Assembly (NCBI GenBank): GCA_028280025.1
Contig: JANQMO010000038.1
Span: 1-39,783 of the forward strand
Origin: Chlorobium sp.
GTDB lineage: Bacteria > Bacteroidota > Chlorobiia > Chlorobiales > Chlorobiaceae
Length of the DNA stretch: 39,783 bases
Direction of reading: 5' to 3'
Part shown: positions 16,749 through 23,258 of the stretch, in pieces
How positions within the stretch are numbered: position 1 is the first letter of the stretch
How the letters are laid out: each line of letters starts with the position of its first letter
Program-made: the position numbers and the translations under genes
The notes under the pieces: generated by a model
What the model was told of the DNA's origin: nothing
What the model saw: only the letters and a program-made list of their open reading frames with translations
Databases searched by the model: none

Positions 16749-16765
16749 GTACAATATGATTGTAC
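16749..16765. promoter_or_regulatory. perfect 7-3-7 palindrome, probable toxin-antitoxin operator
   Basis: GTACAAT (16749-16755) and ATTGTAC (16759-16765) flank ATG. The palindrome sits 34 bp before the antitoxin start, where Phd/YefM-type antitoxins bind to repress their own operon. The AT-rich context is suitable for a promoter. Binding is inferred from position and symmetry. Confidence 0.65.
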
Positions 16766-16799
16766 GAATAATGCGTGAGGTGAAAAAACGAGAGGTACC

Positions 16800-17033
16800 A
16801 TGGGGACGATAGCTGTCAGTGACTTACGCGCCAATCTCAGGAAAGTGATGCGGCGTGTCGAACGTGGCGAAACACTTGATATAACCTCGATGGGAAAGGT
16901 GGTCGCGCGTCTTGTGCCTCCCGAAGATAAAGAGCAGGAAGCGAGAAAGAAGCTGAAAGAAATAGCTCGAACTGCCGTACTGCATGATGTTCTCTCGCCT
17001 CTCGGTGAAGAGTGGGAGGCTGAAAAGCCATGA
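16800..17033 (+). CDS. Phd/YefM-family antitoxin
   Basis: This 77-residue antitoxin has the Phd/YefM N-terminal DNA-binding fold: MGTIAVSDLRANLRKVMRRV and ERGETLDITSMGKVVARLVP, which is the usual beta-strand pair ending in a proline. The C-terminal half is charged and likely disordered, wrapping the toxin. GAGAGG precedes the ATG. The stop overlaps the toxin start by 4 bp (ATGA at 17030), implying translational coupling. A palindromic operator lies upstream. It neutralises the PIN-domain toxin encoded next. Confidence 0.9.
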   Translation: MGTIAVSDLRANLRKVMRRVERGETLDITSMGKVVARLVPPEDKEQEARKKLKEIARTAVLHDVLSPLGEEWEAEKP

Positions 17034-17425
17034 TCACCCTCGATACGCATGTGATTCTTTGGGATGCCCTGCAGCCGAGTATTTTGAGCGGAAAAGCGAA
17101 AGAAGCGATAGAAAAAGCAAATCAGGGCGATGGTCTCTTTTTCTGCGCCATCTCCCTGTGGGAAATAGCGATGCTGATCAGGAAAAAAAGAATCGAGGTC
17201 AGCGTGTCCTACAGGGAGCTTGTTCAACTGCTCTTGTCGTGCAACAAGTATGTGTCCCAGGAGATAACTCCTGAAATCGCCCACCTTTCAACAACCCTGC
17301 CCGGCACGATCAACAGCGATCCCGCCGACAGGATCATAGCAGCATCATCCCTCGTCACAAAAACCCCGCTGGTGACAGCTGATGAGAACCTCCGCAAGTC
17401 AAACATTGTGCAGACGATCTGGTGA
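17030..17425 (+). CDS. vapC: PIN-domain ribonuclease toxin (VapC family)
   Basis: This 131-residue toxin is an Mg-dependent endoribonuclease of the PIN/VapC family. The acidic active-site residues are all present: D5 (ITLDTHVILW), E45 (SLWEIAML), D100 (DPADRIIAA) and D118 (VTADENL). This LDTHVILW/SLWEIA/DPADRIIAA type is the common PIN subfamily paired with Phd-like antitoxins. It overlaps the antitoxin gene by 4 bp. VapC toxins usually cleave tRNA or rRNA, but the target here is unknown. The system appears complete and functional. Confidence 0.92.
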   Translation: MITLDTHVILWDALQPSILSGKAKEAIEKANQGDGLFFCAISLWEIAMLIRKKRIEVSVSYRELVQLLLSCNKYVSQEITPEIAHLSTTLPGTINSDPADRIIAASSLVTKTPLVTADENLRKSNIVQTIW

Positions 17426-17631
17426 AAACAGGTGTTATTCTGACTATTTTCAGGAATAGAAGCTACGCATGGCGGTTGCAAAGAGCTGCTTTTCTACAAG
17501 AAAGCGAAGATCGTTTACGATGCTACGGTGTATTATCCCTCAAACAGTCCGGCTTTTTTTTTATTTTTACTGCCTAACAATAAAGCATTGTGTATTCCGG
17601 CAGCAGGTTAATCCAAAACATATTCAGCGTC

Positions 17632-18582
17632 ATGGGTTTTTTATCAAAATTGTTCGGTAAGAAGGAAGAGGAACTGAAGCGTCCCCAGGTCAGGGAAGAT
17701 GAAGCTTTGATCAGGACACTCGAAGGGCACGAAGACCGGGTGCTTGGTGTCCGGTTCAGTCCTGACGGGAAGAAACTTGTCAGCGGCAGTTTTGATGAAA
17801 AAGCCATGCTTTGGGACGTTGAAACCGGAAAGGTTTTCCATACCTTGTCAGGTCACACGACCTGGGTCAAGTGCGTTGACTACAGTCCGCTTGGTGACAA
17901 GGTCGCCAGCGGCAGCATCGACAGCACGGCAAGGATCTGGGATGTCGAAACCGGTAAGTGCCTGCATGAGTGCAAAGGCCATGATACCGAGGTTCGTATG
18001 GTTGATTTCAGTCCCGACGGCAAGACGCTTGCCAGCTGTTCGCGCGACACGACAATCAAGCTCTGGGATGTCGAGACGGGAAAAGAGCTGAAAACGCTGA
18101 CCGGGCATACGTCCTATATCGAGTGTGTCGCTTTCAGTCATGACGGCAAAAAACTGGTAAGCTGCGGTGAAGAGCCTGTTGTTCGGCTATGGGATCTCGA
18201 GAGCGGCAGGAACACCGCGAGTTACCAGACGCGTGACAGGCACAGTTATTCGACCAGTTTCAGTCCTGACGATTCGCTGATCGTTCTCTGCGGCCGGGAC
18301 GCGACGGTCAAGATACTCGATGCAGCAAGCGGAGACATCAAGCATATTATGGAAGGACACGAGGACGGTGTCCGCAGTGTCTGTTTCAGTCCGGATGGGA
18401 AAAAAGCTGCCAGTGTCGCCAATGACGAATCGGTGCGGTTATGGGACGTGGACGCCGGTAAGCTCCTGCATACCTACCGCGGTCATGTACTCGAGGTGCA
18501 GTCGGTCGATATCTCTTCCGACGGCAGCATGATCGTCAGCGGCAGTGATGACCGCAAGATCAAGCTTTGGGCGATGAAGTAG
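17632..18582 (+). CDS. WD40-repeat protein
   Basis: This 316-residue protein is almost entirely one seven-bladed beta-propeller. After a short positively charged leader (MGFLSKLFGKKEEELKRP), seven WD40 repeats of about 41 residues follow. Examples are VRFSPDGKKLVSGSFDEKAM, DSTARIWDVETGKCLHEC, DTTIKLWDVETGKELKTL and DDRKIKLWAMK at the C-terminus. There is no kinase, AAA or transmembrane domain. Such proteins act as interaction scaffolds and the partner is unknown. ATG at 17632 is chosen over the upstream in-frame ATG at 17590. Blade-level identity is high at the DNA level, suggesting internal duplication. Its neighbours give no functional hint. Confidence 0.9.
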   Translation: MGFLSKLFGKKEEELKRPQVREDEALIRTLEGHEDRVLGVRFSPDGKKLVSGSFDEKAMLWDVETGKVFHTLSGHTTWVKCVDYSPLGDKVASGSIDSTARIWDVETGKCLHECKGHDTEVRMVDFSPDGKTLASCSRDTTIKLWDVETGKELKTLTGHTSYIECVAFSHDGKKLVSCGEEPVVRLWDLESGRNTASYQTRDRHSYSTSFSPDDSLIVLCGRDATVKILDAASGDIKHIMEGHEDGVRSVCFSPDGKKAASVANDESVRLWDVDAGKLLHTYRGHVLEVQSVDISSDGSMIVSGSDDRKIKLWAMK

Positions 18583-18638
18583 TAGTCCATTTATTGACTC
18601 TCGATCAGAGTCCGGCATGTACTCTAAAGGAGGCGTGA

Positions 18639-19016
18639 ATGAGTTTCAGCATATTTATGGTTCTGTATGCTGTGATTACTGTCTGTTTCGGTTTGCCGCT
18701 TGTTCTCGCAACAAGTCACATTCTCAGCTTCTTTGGTCTGGAGCCGTATGCATCACTTCTCCTGATCAGTCGGTTGTTAGGCGCCGTTCTGATTTCGGTT
18801 GCCGTTCTTGCCTGGCTTGGTAGGTCGCTGCAGACATCCGAAGCCCGGCAGGTAATTGTTTCAGCCTTGCTTGCTGGAGAAATCATAGGGTTGCTTATTG
18901 CACTCAACGGTCAGGTGACGGGTGTTTTCAATGCCATGGGTTGGCTTATTGTTGTCGTCTACCTGTTTTTTTCTCTGGGACTTGCGTATTTCCGGTTTTC
19001 CGGAAAAGTACCCTGA
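18639..19016 (+). CDS. small four-helix membrane protein, unknown function
   Basis: This 125-residue hydrophobic protein starts at 18639 with a strong AAAGGAGG at 18626-18633. Four membrane helices can be seen at about 5-25, 38-60, 69-90 and 97-118. I do not recognise a family motif. Its layout resembles small DUF4345-like or DoxX-like membrane proteins, but I cannot assign it. It follows the WD40 gene by 56 bp on the same strand, and an inverted repeat GACTCT/AGAGTC lies between them (18596-18612). Confidence 0.75.
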   Translation: MSFSIFMVLYAVITVCFGLPLVLATSHILSFFGLEPYASLLLISRLLGAVLISVAVLAWLGRSLQTSEARQVIVSALLAGEIIGLLIALNGQVTGVFNAMGWLIVVVYLFFSLGLAYFRFSGKVP

Positions 19017-19046
19017 ATGCGGGACGCTGGAGAGGCTCTCCCGTGA

Positions 19047-19235
19047 TCAGGAAAACAACTTTCCGGCAAGGCCTGTCAGTCCGTCAAGACCACCTGCTCG
19101 ATCGACGATATTTTCCAGCAGGGAGCCTTGCGGGCTTGCTTTATCGATCATTTCCGGCAAAGCGTCAGCGATGGCTGTTTCTGCACTCTTTTCGCTCAGA
19201 CCGAGCATGGATGCAAAAGCTGCCAAGCGCGGAGG
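19047..19235 (-). pseudogene. C-terminal remnant of a YidB/DUF937-like protein
   Basis: On the minus strand an open frame reads SMLGLSEKSAETAIADALPE, then MIDKASPQGSLLENI, and ends AGGLDGLTGLAGKLFS before a TGA. This resembles the C-terminus of YidB/DUF937-type proteins (pattern: small helix, LP-x-x-(V/I)DK-x-(T/S)P-x-G, glycine-rich end). Upstream the frame runs into the arfB start region with no plausible N-terminus, and no ribosome binding site is seen. I read it as a decayed gene truncated by the arfB side. A short live gene cannot be excluded. Confidence 0.45.
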
Positions 19236-19248
19236 AAAGCAGATTTGT

Positions 19249-19659
19249 ATGAAAATTTCTGAAACCTTGTCAATAGACGATTCCGAGATCGATATCCGTG
19301 CGGTTCGGTCACATGGGTCAGGTGGGCAGCATGTCAACAAGGTGGCTACCGCGATACATCTGCGTTTCGACATTCATGCATCATCGTTGCCGGATGGCTG
19401 CAAGATCAGGCTTCTTTCCCTTCAGGACAGGAGGATAACCGGAGAAGGAGTCATTGTCATCAAGGCCGACAGATACAGAACACAGTGGCAAAACAGGCGG
19501 GAAGCCTGCAATCGGCTCAAAACGCTTGTTCAGGAGGCGTTGGCCGTACAAAAGGCAAGAAAAGCTACGAGACCGACATCCCGGTCCAAAGAAAAGCGTC
19601 TCGATGACAAGGCTCACAGAAGCGCGGTCAAAAGAATGCGAAAGAAAGTGGATGAATAA
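19249..19659 (+). CDS. arfB: ArfB/YaeJ-type peptidyl-tRNA hydrolase
   Basis: ArfB rescues stalled ribosomes by hydrolysing peptidyl-tRNA. The 136-residue protein has the release-factor domain with the catalytic GGQ at 25-27 (RSHGSGGQHVNKVATAIHLR), followed by LQDRRITGEGVIVI and NRREACNRLKTLVQEAL. The C-terminal tail is strongly basic (ATRPTSRSKEKRLDDKAHRS and KRMRKK), which in ArfB reads the empty mRNA channel. GGAGGAAA precedes the ATG at 19249. The open frame extends 327 bp upstream, but that part is a shadow of the antisense YidB-like remnant. No codon-recognition domain is present, so it is not RF1 or RF2. Confidence 0.92.
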   Translation: MKISETLSIDDSEIDIRAVRSHGSGGQHVNKVATAIHLRFDIHASSLPDGCKIRLLSLQDRRITGEGVIVIKADRYRTQWQNRREACNRLKTLVQEALAVQKARKATRPTSRSKEKRLDDKAHRSAVKRMRKKVDE

Positions 19660-19703
19660 AAAAGAGACAGTCTCTCCAAAAAAGAATGCGGTTGCAGGTT
19701 GAA

Positions 19704-21092
19704 TCAGTTCAGGGCGGACTGTTTTACTGTGATGCTCTTTGCGTTATCAGCAACAAGTATCTTGTTGTTATGAAGCTGGGCGCGAAGATCGGAAACCATG
19801 GCAAGGAAATTTTTCATTTCTCCCTTTGGCACACTTTTGACCGTCCGGATTGGGGTACTGGCGTTTTTGAGGGCTACAAGCGGGTTTTGAAGCTTGCCGC
19901 CGCGTAGAACCCTGAAATCGAGATGCGGGCCTGTGGAGCGTCCGGTCGAGCCAACGTAACCGATCACCTGTCCCTGCTTCACCCTGCTGCCATGCCTTGC
20001 TTTCGAACTGAACCGGCTCAGGTGAAGGTACTTTGTGCGGTAGCCGTTTCCATGCTTGATGGTTATCATGTTGCCGGCGGCCCCTTTTCTGCCTCGGAAT
20101 GTTATTCTGCCATCAGCCACAGCATATACAGGCGTTCCGCGCGGTGCGGCAAAATCGACGCCGCCGTGGAAATGGCGCCTCCTCAGGATGGGATGGACCC
20201 TGTAGCCGAAACGGCTGGAAATCCTCGAGTATCGACAGGGATTGATAAAGAAGGAACTGGCAAAAGTAAGGTTAATGGCTTTTCCTTTCTCGTTGAAATA
20301 CCCTGTTTTCCCCTTGGCGTCTGTGTAACGGTATGCTGTTGCGGGTTTATTGTCAATATGAATTTCGGCGGCAAGAATGTTGCCGATGCCGACGAGCTCT
20401 CCGTTGAGCCATTTCTCTTCGAACAGGATGTTATAGGCTGTTCCGGGGTGAATGTCCCGTTTGAAATTGATCTGGTGGGAAAATATCTGCTGGAGCTGGG
20501 TTATGAGTGCGTATCGTTTCTGCTGCTGGAGTTCCGCTGCAAGGTTCGAGGAAATGGAGCCTGTCAGGGCGGAAATCCGTTTTTCGTGTTCAAAGGTTTC
20601 CTGCCAGATATTGAACGTCTGTTTTTCGGGATTCTGCTCTATATGCAGAGCTCGTGAAGGTGACTGTTGATAGGTGAAACAGAGAAACCTGCCCGAAGGG
20701 TCCTTTTCGATCAGGTATGTTTTACCGGGTTTCACGCTTTTTGCAGAAAAGTCGCAGGTTTTGAGCTGCGATGTTATTTCACTGATCTGGGCGGGATTCA
20801 GGCCCTCACCGGATAAAATGCTGTAGAGGGACTCTCCTCTGTTTATCAAGGCCTGAGAAACGGTATTGGAAAACCTGGCTTCATGTTCATCAAGGAATAC
20901 CTGTTCGGGCTCTCCGGTCGCACCGAGCTCATCTTCATAGTTCTGTAACTGAAAGGCAGGCAGGTGATTGATCGCGGAGATGACGAGTATGGCTGCAAGT
21001 GTAATGACAAGCAGAGTGCCCAGTGGTGTTTTTCTGGACGTTCGGTGAAAGAGTTTTCTGCTCTTTTTGATTTGTCTCCTGAATCTTCTCAT
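19704..21092 (-). CDS. M23 family peptidoglycan endopeptidase (MepM/Csd3-like)
   Basis: This 462-residue cell-wall hydrolase is anchored by one N-terminal helix (TLLVITLAAILVISAI, about 27-42) after a very basic cytosolic tail. Residues about 75-150 look like a LysM/OapA-type region and 190-275 like the Csd3-type middle domain. The LytM domain lies at about 285-400: RISSRFGYRVHPILRRRHFH, HGGVDFAAPRGTPVYA and TGRSTGPHLDFRV. The second ligand motif is HLD in place of the usual HxH, a variant I recall from other M23 proteins. It is transcribed alone and converges with arfB. It probably cuts peptide cross-links to allow wall growth. Confidence 0.88.
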   Translation of the reverse strand: MRRFRRQIKKSRKLFHRTSRKTPLGTLLVITLAAILVISAINHLPAFQLQNYEDELGATGEPEQVFLDEHEARFSNTVSQALINRGESLYSILSGEGLNPAQISEITSQLKTCDFSAKSVKPGKTYLIEKDPSGRFLCFTYQQSPSRALHIEQNPEKQTFNIWQETFEHEKRISALTGSISSNLAAELQQQKRYALITQLQQIFSHQINFKRDIHPGTAYNILFEEKWLNGELVGIGNILAAEIHIDNKPATAYRYTDAKGKTGYFNEKGKAINLTFASSFFINPCRYSRISSRFGYRVHPILRRRHFHGGVDFAAPRGTPVYAVADGRITFRGRKGAAGNMITIKHGNGYRTKYLHLSRFSSKARHGSRVKQGQVIGYVGSTGRSTGPHLDFRVLRGGKLQNPLVALKNASTPIRTVKSVPKGEMKNFLAMVSDLRAQLHNNKILVADNAKSITVKQSALN

Positions 21093-21276
21093 TGTCGATG
21101 TTCATTAGTTCAGGTACAGAATGTGCCGGTACTGTAACGAAGTGCCGCCCGGCTGCAAGCCTGAAAACGCGAGGGCATCGATACATTGCCGACCTGTGTC
21201 AACCGGTCAAGTAGGCGATGGGCAGTTACTGCGTTGTTCTTTGCCGCCATAAGATTAGTTTATGAAATGTAGCAGG

Positions 21277-21297
21277 ATTTTGCGCATTATGCAAAAT
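21277..21297. promoter_or_regulatory. 7-7-7 inverted repeat
   Basis: ATTTTGC and GCAAAAT flank a 7-bp spacer. The symmetry and length suit a dimeric repressor site. It lies about 185 bp upstream of the M23 peptidase start and 28 bp before the palindromic terminator-like element. Confidence 0.3.
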
Positions 21298-21324
21298 AAC
21301 CGGCAAAATATGGAGCCTGCAGAG

Positions 21325-21355
21325 GCCAAAACCGCGGTTTTGGCATGTTTTTTTT
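21325..21355 (+). terminator. 20-bp perfect palindrome followed by T8, orphan terminator
   Basis: GCCAAAACCG and CGGTTTTGGC abut (21325-21344) and are followed by ATG and then eight T (21348-21355). This is the form of an intrinsic terminator for plus-strand transcription. No plus-strand gene ends upstream (arfB ends 1.67 kb away), which suggests a short non-coding transcript or an unrelated palindrome. Confidence 0.5.
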
Positions 21356-21493
21356 CGAATCACCGCATGATGATGCCTTTTTTCTGCAACAGTTTTCAGC
21401 CGGGGATTGTTGCTATAAAAAGCAGATCAAGCGGCATTGTCAGTGAATTGTTTGAGGCGTCTGGAGTTCTTGCCAAGTATGAATGACCTGTAG

Positions 21494-21514
21494 GGGCGGG
21501 TTTGAAACCCGCCC
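21494..21514. repeat. GC-rich REP-like palindrome
   Basis: GGGCGGGTTT and AAACCCGCCC flank a single G, a perfect 10-1-10 palindrome preceded by TAG. A similar element with a different stem (GGGCGAAA/TTTCGCCC) occurs at 39718-39737. Such elements are often dispersed in bacterial intergenic DNA. Confidence 0.75.
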
Positions 21515-21523
21515 GGAAGTTGT

Positions 21524-21559
21524 TGTCCTTAAGGTCCTTTCAGTCCTTTTGGTCATTTT
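21524..21559. repeat. 4 x 9-bp repeat element (copy B)
   Basis: The units are TGTCCTTAA, GGTCCTTTC, AGTCCTTTT and GGTCATTTT. As in copies A and C the third unit begins with A. The element ends 34 bp before the DUF4438 start, nearly the same spacing as copy A before cruC (37 bp). Confidence 0.7.
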
Positions 21560-21593
21560 TCCACTTTAGTAAAAGTAAAATGCAATTAACCAT

Positions 21594-22514
21594 ATGTTGA
21601 AAACAAACGAAAAGAAGCTTGTTGAATTTTTGCTTCAGTGTCAGCCCGGTCCGCCGAAAACACGGGGAAGCTGGAGCGTCGATCATCAAGGCAAGCCTTT
21701 CCTCTTGCCGTCTATCGGAGGGATCACACTGAACGTCCAGGTTGGTGACAGTGCATTCGGCTGGGCAGGAGACCATGTGGAGCCGGGAGTGAGCTGTACC
21801 GCCGACACGCACAAACCGTTCGATCATCCCAACAACGCTTTGCAGATATATTCATGTGTCGGTAATACGGCAACTATTCATTCAGGCGCTGCAGAAGGAG
21901 AAAAAGGTGTTGTTCTGGGGCACCATGGCGGATCCGAACATATTATGCTGGACTTTCCCCGGAAGGTCAAGGAAAAAATGACATACAGCGATACCATTAT
22001 CGTTCACGCCAAAGGTCAGGGTTTCAAGCTTGTTGATTTTCCTGATGTCGCTCTGTTCAACCTTTCTCCCGAACTGTTCCGGAAAATGAAAGTGAAGGTC
22101 AAGGACGACGGTACGCTCGAGGTGCCTGTTACAACGCTTGTTCCTGCAGCCTGTATGGGATCGGGTGTAGGTGCTTCACATGTTGCCAAGGGTGATTACG
22201 ATGTCATGACCAGCGATCCGGAGACAGTGAGTACGTTCGGGCTTGACAAGATGCGTTTCGGTGATTTTGTCGCACTTCTCGACCACGATAACCGCTATGG
22301 CAGGGCGTATCGAAAGGGCGCGGTATCCATCGGTGTGGTTGTGCACAGCGACTGCCTCGTTGCCGGGCACGGTCCGGGTGTGACAACCCTCATGACCTGT
22401 GCCGCCTCAGAGATCAGGCCCGTGATCGATCCCGCGGCCAATATTGCGGACCTTTTTGGTATCGGCACGCAACTGGCAGCATCGAAAAGCGGGAAGAAGA
22501 AAAGCAAGCCGTAG
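21594..22514 (+). CDS. DUF4438 domain protein
   Basis: This 306-residue protein matches the DUF4438 family as I remember it, with glycine-rich conserved segments such as PSIGGITLNVQVGDSAFGWA, DHVEPGVSCT, VLGHHGGSEHIMLDFP and VVVHSDCLVAGHGPGVTTLM. It has no signal peptide or membrane helix. The C-terminus is lysine-rich (SGKKKSKP). No function is established for the family, and conserved H, D and C residues suggest a metal site or enzyme, but this is a guess. It is transcribed toward Hsp20, with 133 bp between them, and is preceded by two repeat elements. Confidence 0.8.
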   Translation: MLKTNEKKLVEFLLQCQPGPPKTRGSWSVDHQGKPFLLPSIGGITLNVQVGDSAFGWAGDHVEPGVSCTADTHKPFDHPNNALQIYSCVGNTATIHSGAAEGEKGVVLGHHGGSEHIMLDFPRKVKEKMTYSDTIIVHAKGQGFKLVDFPDVALFNLSPELFRKMKVKVKDDGTLEVPVTTLVPAACMGSGVGASHVAKGDYDVMTSDPETVSTFGLDKMRFGDFVALLDHDNRYGRAYRKGAVSIGVVVHSDCLVAGHGPGVTTLMTCAASEIRPVIDPAANIADLFGIGTQLAASKSGKKKSKP

Positions 22515-22647
22515 AGAACATGGTGAACGGAATTATTCCCGGGCTGCTTTTGTTTTTTTGAAATGTAGTAACAGACCCCTGCATTCAGGTGGTTCGACGA
22601 CCGATCGATTCTTACAGCCAACAACTGCTTAATAATGGAGGGTTATC

Positions 22648-23064
22648 ATGGCAATCAAACTGTACGGACGTGATCCGCTGAAAATGTTCGAGAATGTTTT
22701 CAGTGAAACGATGACACCTTTTTTCTCGTCAATGGCCCCCTCTTTCCGTGTTGACGTCAGCGAAGATGAAAACAATATTTACATCGACGCTGACATGCCG
22801 GGAGTAAAAAAGGAAGACGTCAAGATCAGTATGGATGAAGATGTTCTGACGATCAGCGCTGAAAGATCACATGAAGAGGAAGAGAAAAAGAAGGACTATC
22901 ACAGGATCGAAAGATCATACGGCAGTATGAGCAGAAGTTTTACCGTCGGTGATAACATCAGTGCCGAAGAAGTGGATGCTGTCTATGACAACGGTGTTCT
23001 GCACATCACGCTGCCGAAAAAAGAACCTGTTGAAAAGCCGAAGAAAGAGATCACGGTCAAATGA
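22648..23064 (+). CDS. Hsp20 family small heat shock protein
   Basis: This 138-residue chaperone binds unfolding proteins without ATP. The alpha-crystallin domain covers about residues 32-125: FRVDVSEDENNIYIDADMPG, KEDVKISMDEDVLTISAERS, and the signature VYDNGVLHITLPKKEP. The C-terminal EITVK carries the I-x-V motif used for oligomer assembly. GGAGG lies 7 bases before the ATG. No CIRCE element (GCACTC-N9-GAGTGC) is visible upstream, so heat control would be by another route. A bidirectional terminator separates it from the convergent bchE. Confidence 0.95.
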   Translation: MAIKLYGRDPLKMFENVFSETMTPFFSSMAPSFRVDVSEDENNIYIDADMPGVKKEDVKISMDEDVLTISAERSHEEEEKKKDYHRIERSYGSMSRSFTVGDNISAEEVDAVYDNGVLHITLPKKEPVEKPKKEITVK

Positions 23065-23107
23065 CAAGGCTTCTCGTAACTGTCTTTTTATAGTCATCCT
23101 CGGGCCT

Positions 23108-23142
23108 GCCCTGTGAAATAGATGCTCTTGATTTCACGGGGC
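23108..23142. other. 12-bp stem-loop after hsp20
   Basis: GCCCTGTGAAAT (23108-23119) pairs with ATTTCACGGGGC (23131-23142) with one G-T wobble and an 11-nt loop. It has no T tract. It lies between the hsp20 stop and the clear terminator and may stabilise the mRNA end. Confidence 0.45.
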
Positions 23143-23186
23143 GGCGTGACTCTCAAAAGGTGTCTGTTATATGAGGACTGAAAATG

Positions 23187-23230
23187 GAGGAGACTGTCTC
23201 AACTTTAGTTCTGAGACAGCCTCTTTTCTG
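23187..23230. terminator. bidirectional terminator between hsp20 and bchE
   Basis: GAGG-AGA-CTGTCTCA (23187-23201) pairs with TGAGACAGCCTC (23212-23223), leaving an AGA bulge, and TTTTCTGTTTT follows on the plus strand. On the minus strand the hairpin starts 36 bp after the bchE stop and is followed by CATTTTC. It probably ends hsp20 transcription and may also serve bchE. Confidence 0.75.
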
Positions 23231-23258
23231 TTTTCCGTCGATTGCCCGGCAGACAACC

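Larger units (their letters stand above)
21093..21593. other. repeat-rich intergenic region with possible small RNA terminator
   Basis: No convincing protein gene is seen in these 501 bases. The region contains a 7-7-7 inverted repeat (ATTTTGC / GCAAAAT, 21277-21297), a 20-bp perfect palindrome followed by eight T (21325-21355), a GC-rich palindrome (21494-21514) and a 4 x 9-bp repeat (21524-21559). It separates the divergent M23 peptidase and DUF4438 genes. A 74-codon open frame at 21262-21486 is interrupted by these palindromes and looks non-coding. Confidence 0.6.

Noticed and set aside
18922..19248. N-terminal extension of arfB by about 109 codons
   Set aside because: The extension has no similarity to ArfB and mirrors the antisense YidB-like remnant; the ATG at 19249 has a good ribosome binding site and the normal family N-terminus.
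21262..21486. 74-codon open frame in the M23/DUF4438 intergenic region
   Set aside because: It spans two inverted repeats and a terminator-like T8 run, and has no ribosome binding site or recognisable motif.
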